Shown here: positions 49,841 through 58,104 of the stretch, piece after piece | How positions within the stretch are numbered: position 1 is the stretch's first letter | Layout of the letters: every line of letters starts with the position of its first letter | From: Haliscomenobacter hydrossis DSM 1100 | GTDB lineage: Bacteria > Bacteroidota > Bacteroidia > Chitinophagales > Saprospiraceae | NCBI RefSeq assembly: GCF_000212735.1 | Contig: NC_015510.1 | Span: 2,046,001 to 2,110,000, forward strand | Direction of reading: 5' to 3' | Length of the DNA stretch: 64,000 nt | Position numbers and translations under genes: made by a program | Notes under the pieces: model-generated | Database searches by the model: none | Seen by the model: only the letters and a program-made list of their open reading frames with translations | What the model was told of the DNA's origin: nothing

Positions 49841-51010
49841 ATGAAAAAAACAATTTTACTCTGGCTGTTCATTCCCTTATTCAGTGCTTGTGACCTGGAA
49901 GAGATTCCCGATGGTGTAACGACCACTGCAGTAAAATTTGAAATCTGGTTTGGAAACACCGGCGAAATTGAAGAAAACGGCAGTGCTGTAATTGAACTGG
50001 CTGAAGGAGGATATGTAGTTGTAGGCTACCAAGAGCAATCCGTCAACCAAAACAACGAAGGACTCATCGTAAAATTCAAAGCCGATGGGGATGTGGTTTG
50101 GAACAAACGGGCCAAGCTTGGCTCTTACGCCACTTTTAGTGCGGTCCAACGCACAGCAGATAATGGATTTGTTGCTGTTGGTACGGCCTACATGTCTGCT
50201 GCTGCGCAAAACGATGTTTTCCTCTGCAAGTTTGACCAAAATGGCAGCTTGAGCTACAGCAAAAACATCGCTGGACCTCTGGGTGCTGATTATGGTAGCG
50301 ATGTACTCGTCCTCAATGACGGTTTTTTGATTTTAGGCAATACCACTGGCAATAGCGACAATCAAATCCTAGTGATCAAAACCGACTTTAACGGCAATGT
50401 GCTGGACAGCAAAACCTACGGTGGAGCGGGCGAAGACCGCGCAGTCAAATTCATCAAAACCCAGGACAATGGTTACGCCATCGTAGGCAATACCAGCAGT
50501 TTTGGCGCGGGCCAAAACGACATGTACTTGTGCAAACTTTCCTCTACACTGGCATTGTCCTGGCAGAAAAGTTTTGGCACCGCAACTGAGGACAATGGAT
50601 CAGACCTGGTTGAAGCCAAAGATGGCAGCTTCATTCTCGTGGGCCAAAAAGCCAACGGCAATGCTCCCGATATCTTTATCGTCAAAGCCGATAAAAACGG
50701 CAACAAACTGTGGGAAAAATCCTATGGCACGCCTTTTTATGATTACGGCAATGGAGTAGCATTGAGTAGTGATGGCAACATCCTGCTTTGCGGCACCAAA
50801 GGGGACAACAACGACCTCCGGGTATTCATCATGCAGCTTGACGAAGCTGGCAACCAAAAATGGGAGCGCCTCTTTAGCCGGTACTATGGCACCGACATCA
50901 AAGCCACCAAAGATGGCGGGATCATTGTTACGGGGGCCCGCAACAATCCTATCGACAATGAGGAGGATGTTTACCTCATCAAAACCGATAAAGAAGGGAA
51001 TGTCCTGTAA
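49841..51010 (+). CDS. cluster beta-propeller lipoprotein 1
   Basis: 389 residues. MKKTILLWLFIPLFSACDLE is a type II signal with lipobox F-S-A-C. The body is about seven repeats of some 50 residues built on D-N-G-F-V-A-V-G-T, D-V-F-L-C-K-F-D-Q-N-G and W-x-K-S-Y-G-T, the pattern of Delta-60/Kelch-like blades that form a beta-propeller. Such lipoproteins act as surface-exposed binding scaffolds. A paralogue with the same C-x-L-E-E-I-P-D start follows directly. No catalytic site. Confidence 0.82.
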   Translation: MKKTILLWLFIPLFSACDLEEIPDGVTTTAVKFEIWFGNTGEIEENGSAVIELAEGGYVVVGYQEQSVNQNNEGLIVKFKADGDVVWNKRAKLGSYATFSAVQRTADNGFVAVGTAYMSAAAQNDVFLCKFDQNGSLSYSKNIAGPLGADYGSDVLVLNDGFLILGNTTGNSDNQILVIKTDFNGNVLDSKTYGGAGEDRAVKFIKTQDNGYAIVGNTSSFGAGQNDMYLCKLSSTLALSWQKSFGTATEDNGSDLVEAKDGSFILVGQKANGNAPDIFIVKADKNGNKLWEKSYGTPFYDYGNGVALSSDGNILLCGTKGDNNDLRVFIMQLDEAGNQKWERLFSRYYGTDIKATKDGGIIVTGARNNPIDNEEDVYLIKTDKEGNVL

Positions 51011-51063
51011 GCAACACTCTTTTTTCATAAAACACATCATTCACCAGCGCTTAATATCAAAAC

Positions 51064-52257
51064 ATGAGCCGAATATTTTACACCTTTTTGTACGGCCTTA
51101 CCCTCGTAGGGCTGTTCAATTCTTGCAACCTCGAGGAAATCCCCGATAACTCCGTCCCCGGCGGCACTGGCAACGCCAGCAAATTTGAAACTTCAGTGGG
51201 TGGCAATTCCAATGATTTTCCCAATGACGCCATTACATCCTCGGATGGAGGCTTCGTCATCGTGGGCTATTCCCAGAGCTTTACGGCTGGCGACAACCAG
51301 GCGTACATTGTCAAGTTGGATTCAAAGGGCAAACAAGCCTGGGAATCCAATTTTGGTGGTGCACAAGACGATTACGCCAACGCGGTCACCCCAACCTCCG
51401 ATGGTGGGTACGTTTTGTGTGGCCGCACGCGCAGTTTCAGCGCTTCGCAGGATATTTTTCTGGTGAAAGTCAACTCTTCCGGGGGAAAGGTTTGGGACAA
51501 GTTTTATGGTACCGCCGATTCCACCGAAACTGCTTTTGGCATCGTCCCAATTGGCACCAATGGCGATCTTTTAGTCGGCTACCTTTCTGACAAAGGTACA
51601 GGTACCAGTCAGATTAAATTTTTGCGGATCAATTCAAATGGCACCAAAATTGGCAACAAACTGGCCTTTTCCGGAAAGTTTGGACTGACGGATATGATCA
51701 AAACCTCAGATGGGAAAATTGTCGTGGTTGGCAGTGGCTATGCCGACAATGGTACCGTCACTTATCTAGCCCGGTTCAACGAAGACGGCTCTTTCATTTG
51801 GGAAAACCGCTATCCCGCTCAACCAACCAATTATACCCCGGCTTTCGACGTCGTAGAATTGTCCGACAAAACAATCGTGGTGGCTGGCAGCGATTTGGGC
51901 AGCAATGACCACGATTTTAACCTCGTGGCCTACAACCAAATTGGGACTAAACTTTGGCACAAAACCTGGGGTGGTGCCAATGCCGACGAGCTTTTTGCCA
52001 TCACCCTCTCCAAAGACAATCAATTGGTGGTCATGGGTTATACTTCCAGTTTTAGTGGCAATAATGAATTTTATCTGTCCAAACGTAAAGCCACGGATGG
52101 CAATCAGATATGGGAAAGAAACTTCATCCCGATTGGTAATCTATGGGGTGGTTTAACCACCGCTTCGGATGGCGGCTTTTTGTTGGTTGGGGGCGAAAAT
52201 GCGGCCAATGCGGACATCCTGGTGGTCAAAACCAATGAAAACGGCGAGTACAAATAA
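51064..52257 (+). CDS. cluster beta-propeller lipoprotein 2
   Basis: 397 residues. The signal ends L-F-N-S-C-N-L-E-E-I-P-D, almost the same mature start as the previous lipoprotein. About seven blades with D-G-G-F-V-I-V-G-Y-S-Q-S-F, D-I-F-L-V-K-V-N-S-S-G, W-D-K-F-Y-G-T and similar. It is a tandem duplicate that has diverged in most loops while the lipobox-proximal sequence is kept, which suggests that the anchoring or sorting region matters. Surface or periplasmic anchoring is likely. Confidence 0.82.
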   Translation: MSRIFYTFLYGLTLVGLFNSCNLEEIPDNSVPGGTGNASKFETSVGGNSNDFPNDAITSSDGGFVIVGYSQSFTAGDNQAYIVKLDSKGKQAWESNFGGAQDDYANAVTPTSDGGYVLCGRTRSFSASQDIFLVKVNSSGGKVWDKFYGTADSTETAFGIVPIGTNGDLLVGYLSDKGTGTSQIKFLRINSNGTKIGNKLAFSGKFGLTDMIKTSDGKIVVVGSGYADNGTVTYLARFNEDGSFIWENRYPAQPTNYTPAFDVVELSDKTIVVAGSDLGSNDHDFNLVAYNQIGTKLWHKTWGGANADELFAITLSKDNQLVVMGYTSSFSGNNEFYLSKRKATDGNQIWERNFIPIGNLWGGLTTASDGGFLLVGGENAANADILVVKTNENGEYK

Positions 52258-52310
52258 GCACTTTGAAACCCTCACGAGTATTCGCTTACTGCTCTAAATT
52301 TGGCAGCCTT

Positions 52311-53876
52311 ATGAAAATTAAATTACTACTCTGTTGTATACTCATGACTAGCCTGCTGCTCCGTGCTCAGGACAACAAAAACACGGGCGAAGCCATCATC
52401 AAAATTGAAGGAACGGGCAGTGGCACCATTTCCACCAAAACCCGTATCCCGGTGCGTTTGGATTGGGTATCGCCGAAGTTTCCCAAACCAGGTGAAATCG
52501 TGTCGGTTTACCGAAAAATCAACATCGAAGTAAAAGCCATTACCGAGGCAGACTTAAAAGATGGTGATTTTAAGGTCTTTGTCGACAATAAGCCCCTGGA
52601 AAACAAATCCGGAGAAGCACCGCTAATTGTGGATAAAGTCAAAAAAGAGTACATTTTCCGCTCAGCCATTGAAATTCCTGCCGATGAAGAGCGCCACGCC
52701 ATTCGTGTGGAATGCAACAACAATGGTGTCCTGGAAAAAAGTAAAACCATTATTTTACAATCGACCAATACCGCTCCGTCCATCTTTATCAATTGGAAAA
52801 GCCCAGACGTCACTGAACTGGCGGGCAGGACTTACCTGCACACCGATCCCTTCCTGGAACTTGCTGCCGATATCGAGACAGGAGGCGCTGCGCTGGATTT
52901 GAGCCAAATCCGCGTCCGTCACAACGGTGTAGATTATCCTCCTAATCCCAGCAACGCTACCCTCAAAGTGAGTGGTTCCCGCTACAGTTTTAAATACCGG
53001 CAAGCTCTGCTCAATAGTGCCGAACTCCAATCGGTGTCGATCAAGGCCTTGGGCTTTGAATCAGACCTGCTCACGGTGCGCTACAACAGCGTCAAAAAGC
53101 CTAACCTTTACCTCTTGTCCATCGGTACCCAAACCAACCTGGCGTATACCGTGCAAGATGCCCTGGATTTTGCGGCGCTATTTGCTGCCCAAAAGGCGGG
53201 GAATACGATTTACAATGATGTAGTGGTAGAACAACTGATCAAGGAGAGAGCCTCTACTCAGGAAATCCGCAAAGCCATCAATCGCCTCAACAGCAAAATG
53301 AATACCAGTGAAATCAATCCCAATGACCTGGTCATTGTATTCATTTCCACCCATGGATTCATTTCGGCAGATGGGGATTTTCGATTACAAGGAGATGATT
53401 TTAGTTCCGACGCCGCTGATGCTACTTCGGTTTCTTTTGAAAACGACGTAATGAAGGTCATGAAGCGGATGACTTGCAAAAAGTTGATCTTCATGGATGC
53501 CTGTCACAGCGGGGGCGCTTTTGACCCCAAAAATGGAGGCAAGGGCACGGCTGCTGATGTGGAATCAGCGTTGGAAAAATACAACGAATTCCGGAGCGGA
53601 ACCGCCATTTTGGCTTCCAGCCAGGCCAATGAGATTTCCTACGAAGACCCCTCCTGGAAAAATGGCGCCTTTACGGAAGCCATCATCAAAGGTTTGGGCA
53701 ATGGTGAAGCCGATGCCAACGCGAACAACATCATCACCATCAGTGAATTGGCCAAGTTTTTGGAAAAAAAAGTACCCGAATTGGTCACGTCCGTCAAAGG
53801 GATTGGCAAAAAACAACGCCCCCGACTACACGATCCTGACCAGATCAAGGAATTGCCCATTTTTATCAAAAAATAA
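52311..53876 (+). CDS. cluster secreted caspase (C14) family peptidase
   Basis: The start at 52311 opens MKIKLLLCCILMTSLLLRAQ; 521 residues. Residues 40-260 form two beta-sandwich regions (I-P-V-R-L-D-W-V-S-P; I-F-I-N-W-K-S-P). The caspase domain starts near 264 (N-L-Y-L-L-S-I-G-T) and has the catalytic His348 in V-F-I-S-T-H-G-F and Cys398 in F-M-D-A-C-H-S-G-G. Caspase-like proteases cut after a basic or acidic residue; specificity cannot be read here. The signal peptide shows that it works outside the cytoplasm, unlike defence-type caspases. Operon partner of the propeller lipoproteins and of the next gene. Confidence 0.9.
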   Translation: MKIKLLLCCILMTSLLLRAQDNKNTGEAIIKIEGTGSGTISTKTRIPVRLDWVSPKFPKPGEIVSVYRKINIEVKAITEADLKDGDFKVFVDNKPLENKSGEAPLIVDKVKKEYIFRSAIEIPADEERHAIRVECNNNGVLEKSKTIILQSTNTAPSIFINWKSPDVTELAGRTYLHTDPFLELAADIETGGAALDLSQIRVRHNGVDYPPNPSNATLKVSGSRYSFKYRQALLNSAELQSVSIKALGFESDLLTVRYNSVKKPNLYLLSIGTQTNLAYTVQDALDFAALFAAQKAGNTIYNDVVVEQLIKERASTQEIRKAINRLNSKMNTSEINPNDLVIVFISTHGFISADGDFRLQGDDFSSDAADATSVSFENDVMKVMKRMTCKKLIFMDACHSGGAFDPKNGGKGTAADVESALEKYNEFRSGTAILASSQANEISYEDPSWKNGAFTEAIIKGLGNGEADANANNIITISELAKFLEKKVPELVTSVKGIGKKQRPRLHDPDQIKELPIFIKK

Positions 53877-53912
53877 ACCCCGTTTTATCCATTTGCTCAA
53901 AAACACCGCAAA

Positions 53913-54695
53913 ATGAAAAAATGTACCACCCTCTTTATTTTTGTACTCGTCCTGCTTGCTGCGCAGCTGCAAGCCCAGCAGGTGAAAAATGTGCGTATTG
54001 AAACGGATGATGAAAAAGTCACCATCATTTATGACCTGATTCCTTCGGGAACGGTCCGCATTTTTAATGTTTGTTTGCGCACCAGTAGCACTCAAATCAC
54101 CCCAAAAAACACCACGGGTGCCCTCGGAAAAAGCCGTGCTACCGGAATCAACCAAAAAATTGAATGGTATTACGCCAACGACGGGTACTCGTTGGATCAG
54201 CTCAACAACCTCAAAATTGAAGTAATTGCCATCGACCCCAACAAAGCTGCCCTGACCAATACGGTGCCCAAGACCAACAAAATCCCCATCTATGCGGGAT
54301 TAGGAACCGTCAGCGTGACGGGTTTGGGCTTGTTGGTGGCGGGTTTGACCAAACACTCTGATGCCATTGAAAAATACGATGTGTACAAGGCCAATACCGA
54401 TCCCAATTCAGGGGTGTATCAAGAACTCGGCGTTACCCGCTCCGATTTGTATGCGGAAGCCAACAAAACGAATAAAAGTGCCCAACTGATGATTTATGGC
54501 GGTGCCGCTGTATTCGCCGGAGCTGGAGCAATATTGGTCAACCGCATCATTTGGCTCAAACGTATTGAAAAAAGACGCCAGGAAACCCAAGTACCCGATA
54601 ATACACAATGCCTGATCAATCCTCCCCGGCTGGAGATCAAAAGTTTGGGTTTGGGACAAAGTGGGGTCGGATTTGGAATGACATACCGTTTTTAG
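53913..54695 (+). CDS. cluster exported protein with Ig-like domain and two hydrophobic segments
   Basis: 260 residues, signal peptide ending A-Q-L-Q-A-Q. The first domain (V-K-N-V-R-I-E-T-D-D-E-K-V-T-I-I-Y-D-L ... N-Q-K-I-E-W-Y-Y-A-N-D-G) resembles the beta-sandwich found before SUMF1 and caspase domains in Bacteroidota. Two Gly-rich hydrophobic segments follow (G-L-G-T-V-S-V-T-G-L-G-L-L-V-A-G-L and Y-G-G-A-A-V-F-A-G-A-G-A-I-L-V) with a basic K-R-I-E-K-R-R after the second. It ends in a beta segment with final Phe. Directly downstream of the caspase gene, so a membrane partner is possible. Unknown function. Confidence 0.7.
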   Translation: MKKCTTLFIFVLVLLAAQLQAQQVKNVRIETDDEKVTIIYDLIPSGTVRIFNVCLRTSSTQITPKNTTGALGKSRATGINQKIEWYYANDGYSLDQLNNLKIEVIAIDPNKAALTNTVPKTNKIPIYAGLGTVSVTGLGLLVAGLTKHSDAIEKYDVYKANTDPNSGVYQELGVTRSDLYAEANKTNKSAQLMIYGGAAVFAGAGAILVNRIIWLKRIEKRRQETQVPDNTQCLINPPRLEIKSLGLGQSGVGFGMTYRF

Positions 54696-54701
54696 AACAG
54701 T

Positions 54702-54864
54702 TATACCCCACTCGGGATGACCAGGTGATTTTTGTCTCTTTCTTTTTTCGCCCTGCTGCATTGCAAATGCTCGCCGTAGCTTTGGCTACGTCTGCGCTTT
54801 GCGCCTTGCAGGTCAAAAAAATAAATTCGCCAAAATTTCACCTGCCCTCCCCGCGCGGGGTATA
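54702..54864. repeat. 163-bp compound inverted repeat
   Basis: The outer arms are TATACCCCACTCGGGATGAC and (right end) CCCTCCCCGCGCGGGGTATA, imperfectly complementary. Inside, TTGCAAATGCTCGCCGTAGC pairs with GGCTACGTCTGCGCTTTGCG around TTT. It fills the 186-bp gap between two cluster genes. Confidence 0.8.
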
Positions 54865-54881
54865 TCAAATTGAATACAGAC

Positions 54882-55460
54882 ATGACAAAGCTTTATTTTG
54901 GCATCCTTGCACTGGTTTTATGCAGCACGGCTTTGCCTGCTCAGGATGTTTACATCGGTTTGCGCCAGTTTTTGGACACCAAGTTCATGCAGGAATACGT
55001 AAAATCCCGTGATGAGTCGGAGCGGGCCGTACGTCGGTTCAAACGTACCCAAAGCCGCTACACCGAAGAGCAGGTGCTCCAGGTTGCGGATGCGTACAAC
55101 AACTCCGCAGAACAATTCAATCAGATGCTCTACAACATCAAAGACGATTTGTTGCACAAGGAAAAAAGAAAATTCCTGGTACTCTTCCCGGAAGATTATT
55201 CCAAACAGGTAGAGTGTGACCTCTACCGAGCACGGGATTTTTATTCCAAAAATTTTCAAAAAGCCCTGGTGGAGGTCTCTGGAGACGGTACCGAAACCAG
55301 TTCTTTTTTGACCCTTTTACCTACTTTGATCGAATACGGGAAATCGGCTTTTGCTTTGTTCACCCGCATCAAGGAAGAAATTCAGAAATACAACGAAGCC
55401 CTGTTGAAAAAGTACTTGATTGATGAATATCGTTTCCGACATTGGGATGAAATCAATTGA
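54882..55460 (+). CDS. cluster exported 192-residue helical protein, unknown
   Basis: The start at 54882 gives M-T-K-L-Y-F-G-I-L-A-L-V-L-C-S-T-A-L-P-A and Q. The mature part is helical: R-D-E-S-E-R-A-V-R-R-F-K-R-T-Q-S-R-Y-T-E, V-A-D-A-Y-N-N-S-A-E-Q-F-N-Q, then a region C-D-L-Y-R-A-R-D-F-Y-S-K-N-F-Q-K-A-L. No domain recognised. It lies after a compound hairpin and 60 bp before the papain-like gene. It may be an adaptor or inhibitor of that protease, but this is only position-based. Confidence 0.7.
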   Translation: MTKLYFGILALVLCSTALPAQDVYIGLRQFLDTKFMQEYVKSRDESERAVRRFKRTQSRYTEEQVLQVADAYNNSAEQFNQMLYNIKDDLLHKEKRKFLVLFPEDYSKQVECDLYRARDFYSKNFQKALVEVSGDGTETSSFLTLLPTLIEYGKSAFALFTRIKEEIQKYNEALLKKYLIDEYRFRHWDEIN

Positions 55461-55520
55461 TCATCCCAAAAATTCAATACCCACCTGCGGTGGGCTATAT
55501 TTTTACTGATTGCCTATTGT

Positions 55521-56999
55521 ATGAAGCAAAGTTCGCTTATTTTAATGCTACTTTTTGGCTACTGTGCACTGCTTTCCGGGCAAGGTTTAGAGGTCGACGA
55601 AGCCATTTACGATGCTTTGCCCCGCCAATCCTTGTACGGCGATGGCGGCAAATCGGAAGTCACGGCGTTGAATGGCATTTACAAGATTGACTTAAAGCCC
55701 TATTGCCCCAAACCCCAGAATCAGGGAAGAATCAGTTCCTGTACCGCCTGGGCTACGGGCTATGGGGCTTTGTCTATTGCGTATGCCATCCAGTTTCAGC
55801 AAGAAAACCAACCGATTGTGGCCAGTGATAGCGCTTTTTCGGCCTTGTTCCTGTACAATCAGGTACGCGACTCACTCAATGACTGTGGCCTGGGCACTTT
55901 TATCCACAAAACCCTGGATTTGTTAAAAGAAAAAGGGGACGTTCAGAGCAGCCTTTACGACAAAGGCAACAACTGCAAACGGCTACCCAATGCCAAAGAA
56001 CTGGCCACCGCCCAGCGCTACCGCATCAAGGATTGGGTCAGTCTTTTTGCGTCCAATAGTGCCAATCGGGTGCGCATCGATAAAACCAAACTGAGCCTGG
56101 CCGATAAAAAACCGGTGATCATTGCCATGCGCCTGCGCAACAATTTTATGGACCTGGGCCCCGATAGCAAGTTTTGGTTGCCTTCCATTGGGGATACCTC
56201 CCTGAGCTACAATCACGCCATGGTGGTGGTGGGTTTCGACGATGGGAAAGGAGCTTTTGAAGTAATGAACAGTTGGGGCGAAGCCTGGGGTACCAAAGGG
56301 TTTTTCTGGGTTCGTTATGAGGATTTTGCCCGCCACACCTTGCAAGCATTCCAGCTTTCCCTGTATCCCCCTGGTAGCAAAAAAGCCCTGACTCCAGTTG
56401 CTACCAACCCCAAAAACCAACTGAGTGCTGATCTACAGGTACGTTTTGTCAAAGGAGTAGTAGATACCAATATTCTGTTCCAAAATGCGGCTTTTTTGCA
56501 CCAGCAAAAAGGCGTTTATGTGTTACAAGGTGAGCCCTGGCCAGTAGGTAAACTGTTCCAGGTAACGGCAAGCAACATTGTAGGGGGGAGCTACCTCTAC
56601 GTTTTCAGCATTGATGCTGCGCAACAAGTCAATGTACATTGGCCCAGAGATGCCAAATTGGACGAAAAATTTGAGGGTTTGAACGAGAGCGCCGTCATTT
56701 CCAATGCCCATGTTAACCTGGTTATTCCGACGCCCAAATCTGGTTTGAAGTTGGAAAAAACTGGCGACGAATACATTGGCATTCTGGTATCCAAAGATCC
56801 TATATCGAACCTCAATGCCATATTACAACAATTAAAAACCAATCCTACCCTACCACTGGCAGATCGGCTCAACAAAGCGTTGGGTCTTTCCGTGACCAAG
56901 CCTGAACTGGTTCGTTATTCGGCTGAATCCATCCAGTTTTCAACTGCTGACTTAAAAGGGAAAATTGTACCGATTTTGTTAAAAATTCCGGTAAAATAA
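55521..56999 (+). CDS. cluster secreted papain-like (C1) protease with DUF4384-like tail
   Basis: 492 residues, signal peptide M-K-Q-S-S-L...A-L-L-S-G. The protease domain (about 45-290) has Gln68 and Cys74 in Q-G-R-I-S-S-C-T-A-W-A, His232 in Y-N-H-A-M-V-V-V-G-F, and Asn250 in M-N-S-W-G-E-A-W-G-T-K-G-F, the complete papain set. A C-terminal domain (about 335-440) with L-Y-V-F-S-I-D-A-A-Q-Q-V-N-V-H-W-P resembles DUF4384, which often follows C1 or C14 peptidases in Bacteroidota. Last gene of the cluster. Confidence 0.9.
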   Translation: MKQSSLILMLLFGYCALLSGQGLEVDEAIYDALPRQSLYGDGGKSEVTALNGIYKIDLKPYCPKPQNQGRISSCTAWATGYGALSIAYAIQFQQENQPIVASDSAFSALFLYNQVRDSLNDCGLGTFIHKTLDLLKEKGDVQSSLYDKGNNCKRLPNAKELATAQRYRIKDWVSLFASNSANRVRIDKTKLSLADKKPVIIAMRLRNNFMDLGPDSKFWLPSIGDTSLSYNHAMVVVGFDDGKGAFEVMNSWGEAWGTKGFFWVRYEDFARHTLQAFQLSLYPPGSKKALTPVATNPKNQLSADLQVRFVKGVVDTNILFQNAAFLHQQKGVYVLQGEPWPVGKLFQVTASNIVGGSYLYVFSIDAAQQVNVHWPRDAKLDEKFEGLNESAVISNAHVNLVIPTPKSGLKLEKTGDEYIGILVSKDPISNLNAILQQLKTNPTLPLADRLNKALGLSVTKPELVRYSAESIQFSTADLKGKIVPILLKIPVK

Positions 57000-57003
57000 A
57001 AAA

Positions 57004-57028
57004 TGCCCGGAGGGGATAACTCCGGGCA
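57004..57028. terminator. bidirectional terminator hairpin
   Basis: TGCCCGGAG (57004-57012) and CTCCGGGCA (57020-57028) form a perfect stem directly after the protease stop. On the minus strand it is followed by TTTTTTATTTTA, so it also terminates sdh transcription. Confidence 0.8.
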
Positions 57029-57187
57029 AAACCAGATATTCGTATATCTGAAGGGCAACGTAAAGTACAAATGTACGCCCTAATTTTTTTATACGCAATC
57101 CCTATTCCAAGGAAACGGTAGTTTTTTTCAAGGAAACGGTATTTTTACGTCAATATAAGGTCAAAAACCACCTTATATGTACTTTGG

Positions 57188-57976
57188 CTATCCAGCGCCG
57201 CCACCTTTGTCTTCTTTTTCTTCGTAGGCAAAGGCCGCAGAAATGTACTCGCGGTTCAAACGGGCGATGTTTTCAACCGAAATTTCCTTTGGACATTCTG
57301 CTTCACAAGCCGTTACGTTAGAGCAATTGCCGAAGCCTTCCAGGTCCATTTGTTTCACCATGGCCAGCGCGCGACGTTTGGCTTCTACCTTTCCCTGTGG
57401 CAACAACGCCAGGTGCGACACCTTGGCACTCACAAACAACATTGCCGAAGCATTGGGGCAAGCCGCCACACAAGCACCACAACCGATACAGGCCGCAGCA
57501 TCAAAAGAGGCGGAAGCCAGTTCTTTAGGCACAGGAATTGCGTTGGCATCCTGGGCTTGGCCCGTACTGGCAGAAATAAATCCACCCGCCTGGATGATGC
57601 GGTCAAACGCCTCACGATCCACCACCAAATCCTTGATGACCGGGAAAGATTTGGCGCGGAAAGGCTCAATCGTTACCGTGTCGCCGTCCTTGAAGAAACG
57701 CATGTGCAATTGACAAGTCGTGGTACCTGCGTTGGGCCCATGTGGGTGTCCATTGATCACCATTGAACAAGTACCGCAGATGCCTTCGCGACAGTCGTGC
57801 TCAAATGCAACTGGCTCTTCCCGTTGGGCAATCAGTTTTTCATTGAGTACGTCCAACATTTCCAAAAATGACATGTGCTCGCTGACGTCGTCCAGTTCAT
57901 ACGTGACGAATTCCCCTTTTTTGGCGAATTTGCCACCCTGGCGCCATATTTTGAGTTTTAAATGCATGTTTTCCAT
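57188..57976 (-). CDS. sdhB: succinate dehydrogenase/fumarate reductase iron-sulfur subunit
   Basis: 262 residues. The [2Fe-2S] ligands are C62, C67, C70 ([10 protein letters not shown]) and C88; the 4Fe-4S and 3Fe-4S ligands are C163, C166, C169, C173 ([12 protein letters not shown]) and C218, C224, C228 ([12 protein letters not shown]). This is the non-classical Bacteroidota type with C-terminal E-N-I-A-R-L-N. It transfers electrons from SdhA to the quinone site of SdhC. Third gene of the sdhCAB operon. Confidence 0.95.
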   Translation of the reverse strand: MENMHLKLKIWRQGGKFAKKGEFVTYELDDVSEHMSFLEMLDVLNEKLIAQREEPVAFEHDCREGICGTCSMVINGHPHGPNAGTTTCQLHMRFFKDGDTVTIEPFRAKSFPVIKDLVVDREAFDRIIQAGGFISASTGQAQDANAIPVPKELASASFDAAACIGCGACVAACPNASAMLFVSAKVSHLALLPQGKVEAKRRALAMVKQMDLEGFGNCSNVTACEAECPKEISVENIARLNREYISAAFAYEEKEDKGGGAG

Positions 57977-57986
57977 TGCGAAAAAA

Positions 57987-58096
57987 GTTGAGGAGGTTGA
58001 GAGGTTGAGGAAGTTGAGGCTACCGCAGGCGACATCGGGTTAGATTTATAAAAAAATACTTCTATGTCGCTCGCGGTAGCCTCAACCTCCTCAACC
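57987..58096. repeat. imperfect inverted repeat in the sdhA-sdhB gap
   Basis: Arms AGTTGAGGCTACCGCAGGCG (58012-58031) and ATGTCGCTCGCGGTAGCCTC (from 58064), with GTTGAGG units repeated before and after. The arm GTTGAGGAGGTTGAGGCTACC is the same as in the D-E gap element 19 kb away. Confidence 0.85.
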
Positions 58097-58104
58097 TACT
58101 AAAC

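Noticed and set aside
52311..56999. The caspase and papain-like genes as an anti-phage defence module.
   Set aside because: Both carry signal peptides, and the neighbours are secreted or lipoproteins; no sensor, nucleotide cyclase or STAND ATPase is near.
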